Position numbers and translations under genes: made by a program. A DNA stretch of 59,366 nt, taken from positions 1-59,366 of the forward strand of contig NZ_BSYI01000030.1 of NCBI RefSeq assembly GCF_030270585.1, given 5' to 3'. Source of the DNA: Paralimibaculum aggregatum (GTDB lineage: Bacteria; Pseudomonadota; Alphaproteobacteria; Rhodobacterales; Rhodobacteraceae). The notes under the pieces are model-generated. The model was not told where the DNA came from and did not search any database. It worked only from the letters and a program-made list of their open reading frames with translations. This document shows, in pieces, positions 52,779-59,366 of this stretch. How positions within the stretch are numbered: position 1 is the stretch's first letter; each line of letters starts with the position of its first letter.

Positions 52779-53867
52779 TCAGGGGCGCAGGCGCTCGAGC
52801 CGCTCCCAGTCGAACACGACGCCGTGGCCGGGGCGGTCGGGGGCCAGCGCATGGCCCTCCTCGATGACCAGCGGCGCCTCGATATACTGCTCGAGGCCGA
52901 ACCCGTGCGCCTCGAGATAGCTGCGGTTGGGGCAGGCCGCGAGCAGCTGCACCGTGATGTCGTGCGCGCCGTGCGAGGTCACCGGCAGGTGATGCGCCTC
53001 GGCCAGCCGGGCGATCTTCATGAAGGGGGTGACGCCGCCGCAATTGGTCACGTCCGGCTCGGGAAAGCTGACCCCGCCGCTGGCGATCACGGTCCTGAAG
53101 TCCCAGAGGCTGCGCAGGTTCTCGCCGGTGGCCACCGGGATGCCGCCCTCGGCGAGCACGCGGGCATGGCCGGCCGGGTCGTCCGGCGGGATCGGCTCCT
53201 CGAACCAGACGAGGTCGAACTCGCGGAAGGCCCGCGCCGCGCGGATCGCGCCGTCCACCGTGTAGGCCATGTTGGCATCGACCATCAGGGGCATGTCCGG
53301 CCCGAACTCGGCGCGCATCGCGGCGATCTTGGCGACATCCTCGCGCAGCAGCGGGCGGCCCACCTTCATCTTGATCGCGCGGTGCCCGGCGGCGCGGTTC
53401 TCGTAGGTCTGCGCCACCAGCTCGTCCGGCGTGAGGTCGATGTCGATCCCTCCGGCATAGGCCGGCACCTTCGGGTCATAACCGCCGAGCAGCCGCCACA
53501 GCGCCAGGCCGGCGCGCCTCGCCTTCAGGTCCCACAGGGCCATGTCGAGCGCCGAGAGCGCCAGCACCGTCGGCCCGCCGCGCCCGCCATAGTGGAAGGC
53601 CCACCAGAGATCCTTCCAGATCGCCTCGATCAGGTCGGCATCGCGCCCGGCCACCCGCGGCGCCATCTCGCGGCCGAGGATGTCGGCCGCCGCCCCGCCA
53701 TTGACGCCGCAGGTGAAGGTGTAGCCCACCCCCTCGGCGCCGTCGGCGTCGCGCACCCGGGCGGTGACCACCTCGAAGCCCGCCATCCGCCCGTGCATGC
53801 TGTCCTCCAGCGCGCGCGGCAGCGGGATCAGGTAGTGATCGGCCCGGGTCTCGCGGATCTCGGCCAT
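52779..53867 (-). CDS. Mandelate racemase/muconate lactonizing enzyme-family protein
   Basis: A 362-residue enolase-superfamily enzyme. Catalytic KxK in HRAIKMKVGRPLL, metal ligands VDANMAYT, FEEPIPPDD and GENLRS, and a C-terminal histidine in SHGAHDITVQLL. These place it in the mandelate racemase subgroup, many of which dehydrate sugar acids. The active-site lysine and histidine pair suggests acid-sugar dehydration or epimerisation, product unknown. Confidence 0.88.
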   Translation of the reverse strand: MAEIRETRADHYLIPLPRALEDSMHGRMAGFEVVTARVRDADGAEGVGYTFTCGVNGGAAADILGREMAPRVAGRDADLIEAIWKDLWWAFHYGGRGGPTVLALSALDMALWDLKARRAGLALWRLLGGYDPKVPAYAGGIDIDLTPDELVAQTYENRAAGHRAIKMKVGRPLLREDVAKIAAMRAEFGPDMPLMVDANMAYTVDGAIRAARAFREFDLVWFEEPIPPDDPAGHARVLAEGGIPVATGENLRSLWDFRTVIASGGVSFPEPDVTNCGGVTPFMKIARLAEAHHLPVTSHGAHDITVQLLAACPNRSYLEAHGFGLEQYIEAPLVIEEGHALAPDRPGHGVVFDWERLERLRP

Positions 53868-53876
53868 CGCTGCCCC

Positions 53877-55508
53877 CTATCGCAGGAACAGCGTGACGAT
53901 CGGCGGCCAGATCAGCAGCACCGAGAGCGCCAGCAGCTGGATGCCGATGAACGGCAGGAAGCCGCGGAAGATGTCGGTCAGCGAGATGTTCGCCGGCGCC
54001 ACCGACTTCAGGTAGAACGCCGCCGGCCCGAAGGGTGGCGAGAGGAAGCTGACCTGCATGTTCATGCAGAACACCACGCCGAACCAGATCGCGACATAGC
54101 GCTTGTCCATCTCGCCGATCAGGCCGAGCTCCTCCGCCGGCAGCTTGAGCACGATCGGCAGGAACACCGGCATGATCAGCAGCACGATGCCGACCCAGTC
54201 CATGAACATGCCCATGATGAGGAAGATCAGCATCATCACGAGGATGATCCCCATCGCCGGCAGATCGGCGCCGACGATCATGTTCGCCACATAGGTCGGC
54301 CCGCCGGCCAGGGTGTAGGCCGCCGCCAGCGAGGCCGCGCCGATGGTCACCCAGATGATCGTGCCGGTGGATTTCAGCGTGCGCATCACGCTGTCCCAGA
54401 TGATCTCGAGCGTCATCTCCCGGCGCACCAGCCCGATGGTGAAGACCGCGATCACCCCCATGCCGGCGGCCTCGGTGATGCCGGTGATGCCGCCATAGAT
54501 CGAGCCGAGCACCACGCCGATGACGATCAGCGGCGCCACCAGCCCCTTGCCCATCAGCCAGCCGAGCCGGGTGCGCTCGACCCCGAGCACGCCGAAGATC
54601 AGCACCAGCGCGAGCACGCCGGCGCCGATCAGCCAGGGCAGGTCGGAGACCATGCCGAGCGGCACCGGATCGACCCCCTCGGTCACGAGATTCGCCCCGG
54701 TGGCGGTGAAGAACAGCACCCGCACCGTCAGCACCGCGCTGGCGCCGAGCAGCAGCACCGCGAGGAAGCCGTAGAAATGCTTGCGCTTCTCGGCGCGCGG
54801 CGGGTCGTCCGGGCCGGGCTCGGGCAGCGGCGCCTGATCGGGGTTCAGGTTGCAGCGCAGCAGGATGTAGAGGATGAAGAACGAGGCGAGCATGAAGCCC
54901 GGCAGGAAGCTCGCGGTGAACAGCGCCTTGATCGAGGTCTCGGTGACGAGGCCGTAGAAGATCAGCACGATCGAGGGCGGGATCATCGTGCCCAGCGAGC
55001 CGCTGGCGCAGATCGTGCCGATGGCGAGGTTCTGGTTGTAGCCGAGGCGCAGCATCTGCGGCAGCGCGATCAGGCCGAGCAGCACCACCTCGCCGCCGAT
55101 GATGCCGGACATCGCCGCCATGATCACCGCCATGATCGAGGTGACGATGGCGATGCCGCCGCGGGTGCGGCTGAGCCACATGTTGAGCGAGTTGTACATG
55201 TCGCGGGCGATGCCCGAGCGCTCGAGCAGCGCCGCCATGAAGATGAACAGCGGCACCGATATCAGCACGTAGTTCGTCATCTGCCGGTAGACCGCCTGGC
55301 CCAGCACCGCCAGCGGCCCGCGCCCGAAATTGCCGTAGAGCAGCTCCGGGCCGAACTTCATCACCAGCGTCATCACCGCGAGGAAGGCCGAGGCGAAGCC
55401 GAGCGGCATGCCGATCGCCAGCAGCACGAACATCGAGATCAGCAGGATCAGGCTCAGCGTGCCGATATCGCCGACCTTCATCCAGCCGAGCAGGTCTAGG
55501 AGCTCCAT
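53877..55508 (-). CDS. dctM: TRAP transporter large permease DctM
   Basis: A 543-residue membrane permease, somewhat longer than usual because of a soluble insert (residues about 235-255, PLPEPGPDDPPRAEKRKH). The DctM pattern GMPLGFASAFLAVMTLV, GSLGTMIPPSIVLIFYG, and the C-terminal GVVFCMNMQVSFLSPPFGPAAFYLKSVAP are clear. Overlaps neither neighbour; 1 bp from dctQ. Confidence 0.94.
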   Translation of the reverse strand: MELLDLLGWMKVGDIGTLSLILLISMFVLLAIGMPLGFASAFLAVMTLVMKFGPELLYGNFGRGPLAVLGQAVYRQMTNYVLISVPLFIFMAALLERSGIARDMYNSLNMWLSRTRGGIAIVTSIMAVIMAAMSGIIGGEVVLLGLIALPQMLRLGYNQNLAIGTICASGSLGTMIPPSIVLIFYGLVTETSIKALFTASFLPGFMLASFFILYILLRCNLNPDQAPLPEPGPDDPPRAEKRKHFYGFLAVLLLGASAVLTVRVLFFTATGANLVTEGVDPVPLGMVSDLPWLIGAGVLALVLIFGVLGVERTRLGWLMGKGLVAPLIVIGVVLGSIYGGITGITEAAGMGVIAVFTIGLVRREMTLEIIWDSVMRTLKSTGTIIWVTIGAASLAAAYTLAGGPTYVANMIVGADLPAMGIILVMMLIFLIMGMFMDWVGIVLLIMPVFLPIVLKLPAEELGLIGEMDKRYVAIWFGVVFCMNMQVSFLSPPFGPAAFYLKSVAPANISLTDIFRGFLPFIGIQLLALSVLLIWPPIVTLFLR

Positions 55509-55509
55509 C

Positions 55510-56319
55510 TCAATCTTCCTTCAGCGCGCGGCGGATGTTCTCGATCTCGGTCTCGTCGATCTCGTCGGCCGGGGAATGATGTTCGGGCGCCTTGTGCCAG
55601 TCGGCGATCAGGTTGGAGAGCGCCTGGATCGCCACCAGCGAGATGATGATCAGGATGCCGGGCTTGATGGTGGCCGGGATCGGCGGGTCCCAGGCGGTGC
55701 CGAAGGCCTCCATGCGCATGAACTTCTGCACCGCCTCGTTGTAGCCGCCCCAGACCAGCGAGATCGCGAAGAGCCAGATCAGCGCCACCGAGACGCAGTC
55801 CGACAGCTTCTGCATGCCGCGCGGCATCAGGTCGTAGATGATGTAGATGCGGATATGGCTGCGCTGCTGCATGGCATAGAGCCCGGCGAACAGGAACACG
55901 AAGCCGGCCATCCAGAGCGAGAGCTCGTTGGCCCAGAGCGTCGGCCGCTCGAACACGTAGCGCGCCACCACCTCGTAGAACATCACGAGGACGATCAGCA
56001 CCACCCAGATCATCGCGAGGCGCGAGCAGATCAGCGAGATCCAGTCGAAGAAGCCGGCGGGCTTCGGCTCGATCGCCCCTATGGTGTCGGACAGGAAGAG
56101 CGAGGCGAAGACGAAGGAGGCGAGCAGCGCCCAGAGCATCGCCAGCACCTCGGTGCGGCCCTCCGGGCGCAGCATCTCGTGCATGCCCACCTCGCCGCCG
56201 AGGAAATGCGCGCTCACCGTCAGATAGGCGCCGATGATCGCCGCCGTGGCGACGGACAGATACATCAGAAGCTTGATGGGCTGGCGCATCGGTCCCAGCC
56301 AGACGCTCTCGTTCTCCAT
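55510..56319 (-). CDS. dctQ: TRAP transporter small permease DctQ
   Basis: A 269-residue small subunit, longer than the usual 160-200. About two extra N-terminal helices precede the typical DctQ core (WISLICSRLAMIWVVLIVLVMFYEVVARYVFERPTLWANELSLWMAGFVFLFAGLYAMQQRSHIRI). Start at 56319 preferred for its GGAGGGAG upstream; a longer frame to 56352 lacks support. Confidence 0.92.
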   Translation of the reverse strand: MENESVWLGPMRQPIKLLMYLSVATAAIIGAYLTVSAHFLGGEVGMHEMLRPEGRTEVLAMLWALLASFVFASLFLSDTIGAIEPKPAGFFDWISLICSRLAMIWVVLIVLVMFYEVVARYVFERPTLWANELSLWMAGFVFLFAGLYAMQQRSHIRIYIIYDLMPRGMQKLSDCVSVALIWLFAISLVWGGYNEAVQKFMRMEAFGTAWDPPIPATIKPGILIIISLVAIQALSNLIADWHKAPEHHSPADEIDETEIENIRRALKED

Positions 56320-56427
56320 GGGGGAGCTCCCTCCGCGGCGGGCGCGGGGCATCGCGGTCCGGCGGGCCAGAGCAACGGCCCGCCGGCGCGCATTCAGCCG
56401 CGCGGTCGCCTCGCCTCGCCTCGGCGA

Positions 56428-57438
56428 TCAGTCGGCCATCAGGCCGAGCTGGCGCAGATAGTTCGAGTGGCTCTCGACCAGCGCCTTCGCCTCCGGCGTG
56501 GTGGCGAAGTCGATCCAGGCCGCCTGCGCCGCCTTGCGGAAGGTCGCGAGATCCGCCGCCGACCAGGCATGCAGCGTCACGCCCTCGGCCTCGAGCTGCG
56601 CCGCCGCCTCGGCATTCTTCTTCTCGAAGGTCAGCGCGGTCTGCAGCGCGAGCTTCTGCATCGCGGTGTCGATGATGCGCTTGTGATGCTCGGGCATCCC
56701 CTCCCACACGTCCTTGTTGCAGGCGAGGTGGTCCGACGGCATCGAGTGGAAGCCCGGATAGGTCGCGTGCTTGACGATGTCGTAGAGGCCGAGGCCGACA
56801 TTGTTGGCGATGCCCGAGGCATCGGCGCCGTCGATGATCCCGGTCTCGAGCGCGGTGAAGATCTCGGTGAAGTCCATCACGATGGGCTTGGCGCCGAGAT
56901 TCTCGAAGATCTTGGTCTCCATGCCCGGCGGCGAGCGGAACTTCCAGTTGGTCAGGTCGGCCGGGCCGGCGATCGGCTTCGAGGAGGACAGGCTCTCCTG
57001 GCCATAGACCCACCAGCCGATCAGCTGCATGCCGTATTCGTTGTAGAGCTCCTGCGCCGCCTCGTAGCCGCCGCCGTGATAGAGCCAGGAGAGCTGCTGA
57101 TAGGGCGTCGCATAGCCGCCCATGATGTCGCCGACGAACTGGAAGCCGGCGTTCTTGCCGGTCTGGTAGGCGCCGCCGGTCATGTCGCAGTCGATGATGC
57201 CGGTGGCGGCGGCGTCGAAGGCCTCGACGGTGGCGACCACCGAGGAGGAGTAGAACATCTCGATCTGGATCTCGCCGTTCGACATCACCTGGATGTCGTC
57301 GACGAACTGGCCCGCCAGCTTGCCGGAGACGGTCTCGGGCGCATAGTGCGTCTGGATGCGCAGCGTGGTCTGGGCCATCGCGGGCGCGGCGAGCAGTGCG
57401 GCCATTGCGGCCGTCATCAGGAAGCTCCTGGATTTCAT
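56428..57438 (-). CDS. dctP: TRAP transporter solute-binding protein DctP
   Basis: A 336-residue periplasmic receptor. Signal peptide to about residue 23 (MKSRSFLMTAAMAALLAAPA...AQ). LRIQTHYAPETVSGKLAGQFVDDIQ, NWKFRSPPGMETKIFENLGAKPIVMDFTEIFTALETGIIDGADAS is the ligand-binding signature with its conserved arginine. GGGAGGA lies 6 nt before this ATG; an ATG six bases earlier has poorer spacing. Probably binds an aldonate or related acid. Confidence 0.93.
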   Translation of the reverse strand: MKSRSFLMTAAMAALLAAPAMAQTTLRIQTHYAPETVSGKLAGQFVDDIQVMSNGEIQIEMFYSSSVVATVEAFDAAATGIIDCDMTGGAYQTGKNAGFQFVGDIMGGYATPYQQLSWLYHGGGYEAAQELYNEYGMQLIGWWVYGQESLSSSKPIAGPADLTNWKFRSPPGMETKIFENLGAKPIVMDFTEIFTALETGIIDGADASGIANNVGLGLYDIVKHATYPGFHSMPSDHLACNKDVWEGMPEHHKRIIDTAMQKLALQTALTFEKKNAEAAAQLEAEGVTLHAWSAADLATFRKAAQAAWIDFATTPEAKALVESHSNYLRQLGLMAD

Positions 57439-57507
57439 CGTCATTCCTCCCAATCGGCGGGCAGTCCCGCACTTTGTTCTTGCTGCGGGCCCGGGGCCCG
57501 TCGTCGA

Positions 57508-57523
57508 GAATGGTATACCATTC
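57508..57523. promoter_or_regulatory. GntR operator, perfect palindrome
   Basis: GAATGGTATACCATTC is a perfect 16-bp palindrome 70 bp upstream of the dctP start. Same core as 44004-44019. Confidence 0.7.
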
Positions 57524-57567
57524 ACCCGTTACGTATAGAGGCAGGCAGGTCGACAATCAACGGAAAA

Positions 57568-57577
57568 TGGTATACCA
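57568..57577. promoter_or_regulatory. Second GntR operator core
   Basis: TGGTATACCA, 60 bp from the first site and about 86 bp upstream of the GntR gene. Two sites in one divergent region allow cooperative repression and autoregulation. Confidence 0.65.
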
Positions 57578-57662
57578 AATCCGCGAGCCCGGTCCGGGGC
57601 TCCCCCCGCGTCACCTCGCCCGGTGACACGGCGGCAGCACCCAGTCGAACCCTGGAGAGAGC

Positions 57663-58355
57663 GTGGCACGGCAGGCGCTATCAGTCGAGATTGCAGATCG
57701 CATGCGGCGCGAGATCCTGCGCGGCAGCCTCGCCCCGGGCGCGCCGATCAAGGAGCGCGTGCTGGCCGAGCGCATGCAGGTCAGCCGCACGCCGATGCGC
57801 GAGGCGATCCGCATCCTCGCCAAGGAGGGGCTGGTGATCCTGCGCCCGGCGCGCAGCCCGGTGGTGGCCGATCCGCCGATGCAGGAGATCGCCGATTCCA
57901 TCGAGGTGCTGAGCCTGCTCGAGCTGCGCTCGGGCGAGCTCGCCTGCGCCAATGCCACCAGCGCCGAGATCGCCGGGATCCGCGCGCTGAACGACCGCTT
58001 CGCCGCCGCCTACGACCACACCGACATGCTGGACCTGTTCGAGATCGACATGGGCTTCCACCGCGCCATCGCCCATGCCTCGCACAACCCGGTGCTGGCG
58101 GAGATCTACGAGGCGCTGCTCGCCCGGCTCTGGCGCGCGCGCTACCTCTCGGCCCGGCAGCGGCGCAACCGCGACCGGGTGCTGCGCCAGCACTGCGCCA
58201 TCGTCGAGGGGCTGGAGCGGCGCGACGTCGACCAGGTGCGGCGCGAGATCGCGGCGCATCTGCAGGGGCTGATGGACAACATCGTCGCCCATATCGCCGG
58301 CGAGGTCGCGGCCGAGGACCCGCCCCCCGGCGGCCCGCGGCCCGAACCCGCCTGA
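57663..58355 (+). CDS. GntR-family regulator, FCD (FadR-type) subgroup
   Basis: A 230-residue regulator. The N-terminal winged helix is LSVEIADRMRREILRGSLAPGAPIKERVLAERMQVSRTPMREAIRILAKEGLVILRPARSPVVAD; the C-terminal FCD domain has LLELRSGELACANAT, DMGFHRAIAHASHNPVLAEIYEALLARLWRAR and QHCAIVEGLERRD, where Asp/His residues can bind metal and carboxylate ligands. Divergent from dctP, it probably controls both TGGTATACCA-bearing promoters; the effector may be a sugar acid or KDG. Confidence 0.92.
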   Translation: MARQALSVEIADRMRREILRGSLAPGAPIKERVLAERMQVSRTPMREAIRILAKEGLVILRPARSPVVADPPMQEIADSIEVLSLLELRSGELACANATSAEIAGIRALNDRFAAAYDHTDMLDLFEIDMGFHRAIAHASHNPVLAEIYEALLARLWRARYLSARQRRNRDRVLRQHCAIVEGLERRDVDQVRREIAAHLQGLMDNIVAHIAGEVAAEDPPPGGPRPEPA

Positions 58356-58421
58356 ACCGCGCCCGCCTGACCCGCGCCGCGGCTCCGCCCCCGGCCCGTG
58401 CTCAGCCCGGCCCGTGCCGGC

Positions 58422-59195
58422 TCAGCCGAGGCCGAGCCAGCCCGGCAGCTCCGCCACCGAGGCGATGCGCGCATCGGGCTGCTCCGGGGCCTCGGCATCG
58501 GCCGGGCGGAACTTGCCGCTGCGCACCTGCACCGCCAGCAGCCCCGCCGCCCGCGCGCCGGCGATGTCGGCCTCCATGTCGTCGCCGACCATCACCACCT
58601 CGCCCGGCGCGAGGCCCGCCCCCAGCCCGGCGATCCCGGCGGCGAAGAAGCTCCCGGCGGGCTTGCCGACCACCGTCGCCTCGACCCCGGCCGCCATCTC
58701 CAGCGCCGCGACGAAGGGCCCGAGATCCAGCGCCAGCGCGCCGTCCCGGCGGCAGAAGCGGTTGCGGTGGAGCGCGACCAGCCGCGCCCCCGCCGCCAGC
58801 ATGGCAAAGAGCCCGTTCAGCCGCTCCCAGGTGAAGCCGGTGTGCAGGTCGCCGAGCAGCACCGCCTCCGGCGCCTCGGCAACCAGCGCGAGCCCCGGCA
58901 GATCCTCGGCCAGCGCCGGCGCCGCGGCGAGATGCACCCGGGCGATCCCGGCCTCCGCCAGCAGATGCCCGGCGGCCAGCACCGGCGTCAGGATCTCCGC
59001 CGGTTCCGCGATGATCCCCCGGCCGGTCAGCGCCGCCGCGATGGCCGCCCGCGGCCGCGTCGTGGTGTTGGTCAGGAAACGGAGCGGCAGCCCGCCGGCC
59101 CGCAGCCGCGCCACCGCCGCCGCGGCGCCGGGCACCGCCCGGCCCTCCTCGAGCAGCACCCCCTCGATGTCGAGCAGCACGCCCTTCGCCGTCAT
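58422..59195 (-). CDS. HAD-superfamily hydrolase (class IIA, LHPP/NagD-like)
   Basis: A 257-residue phosphatase. Motif I is LLDIEGVLL: the nucleophile Asp is kept, but the second acidic position is Glu where classical HAD phosphatases have Asp. LTNTTTRPR is motif II, and KPAGSFFAAG with VVMVGDDMEADIAGARAAG are motifs III and IV. This matches TIGR01458-type/LHPP-like proteins, whose first motif is often altered. The substrate is unknown. The last 171 bp of the window show no gene. Confidence 0.85.
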   Translation of the reverse strand: MTAKGVLLDIEGVLLEEGRAVPGAAAAVARLRAGGLPLRFLTNTTTRPRAAIAAALTGRGIIAEPAEILTPVLAAGHLLAEAGIARVHLAAAPALAEDLPGLALVAEAPEAVLLGDLHTGFTWERLNGLFAMLAAGARLVALHRNRFCRRDGALALDLGPFVAALEMAAGVEATVVGKPAGSFFAAGIAGLGAGLAPGEVVMVGDDMEADIAGARAAGLLAVQVRSGKFRPADAEAPEQPDARIASVAELPGWLGLG

Positions 59196-59366
59196 CGCCG
59201 GACCCTCCCTGCGCCGGCCGCCATCATAGCACCGCCGCCCCGCCGGCCGGAAATCGCCATCCGGGCCCGGCCCCCGGCATCACCGGGAGCTCCGCCCGGC
59301 TCGCCCCGCGGCGGGCAGCACGGCCGCCGGCCGAGATGCGGGAGGAACCTCCCCGAAGGCGCCGGC

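Noticed and set aside
49651-52920. A 1089-codon open frame on the plus strand opposite the reductase, UxaA and PhyH genes
   Set aside because: A GC-driven antisense frame spanning three well-supported genes; composition is unlike a real protein.

Overview
The window is a GC-rich (about 70% or more), gene-dense stretch of a bacterial chromosome. TRAP transporters of two types (TAXI and DctPQM), a urease operon divergent from a urea ABC importer, and semi-phosphorylative sugar-acid genes suggest an alphaproteobacterium, probably Rhodobacterales or a close relative; no rRNA or tRNA is present to confirm this. I see no CRISPR array, insertion sequence, phage gene or integrase.

Region 1 (0-17 kb) is an N-heterocycle catabolic island. 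A MarR regulator diverges from a molybdenum hydroxylase, a 6-hydroxynicotinate reductase homologue (hnr), an ApbE-like UPF0280 protein and two DUF1185 paralogues. An enamidase homologue lies on the opposite strand. A TAXI-TRAP importer, a nadC copy and a fused ribose-1,5-bisphosphate kinase/AMP-phosphorylase form a second operon, and ferredoxin-NADP reductase stands alone downstream. Three promoters share a GTRTRCAAA-core operator. Together the genes suggest the reductive nicotinate route (nicotinate, 6-hydroxynicotinate, 1,4,5,6-tetrahydro-6-oxonicotinate, 2-formylglutarate). I infer that a PRPP-recycling cycle in front of it turns quinolinate into nicotinate: NadC makes NaMN, the phosphorylase domain releases nicotinate plus ribose-1,5-bisphosphate, and the kinase domain remakes PRPP. 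This is the most novel idea in the window. A 13-bp tandem repeat array and a nested hairpin follow that operon.

Region 2 (16.9-20.8 kb) holds a VTT/DedA-type membrane protein, a c-type cytochrome with a PQQ-type sugar dehydrogenase, a Sel1-repeat protein and a TMEM220-like protein. Region 3 (20.8-27.3 kb) is an Ebo cluster with order D-E-C, F inverted, A-B. Region 4 (27.3-38.8 kb) carries ureDABCEFG, with a YrhK-like gene and a possible 27-codon gene inside, divergent from urtABCDE.

Region 5 (38.9-41.7 kb) has an alpha/beta hydrolase, a PPOX-fold flavoprotein and a LysR regulator. Region 6 (42-58.4 kb) is a sugar-acid cluster: KDG kinase, L-idonate and gluconate 5-dehydrogenases, an IlvD/Edd dehydratase, a UxaA-type dehydratase, an enolase-superfamily enzyme, two PhyH-type dioxygenases, a DctPQM transporter and a GntR/FCD regulator. 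Palindromes with TGGTATACCA at both divergent promoter regions tie it into one regulon converging on KDG/KDPG. A HAD-family hydrolase ends the window.
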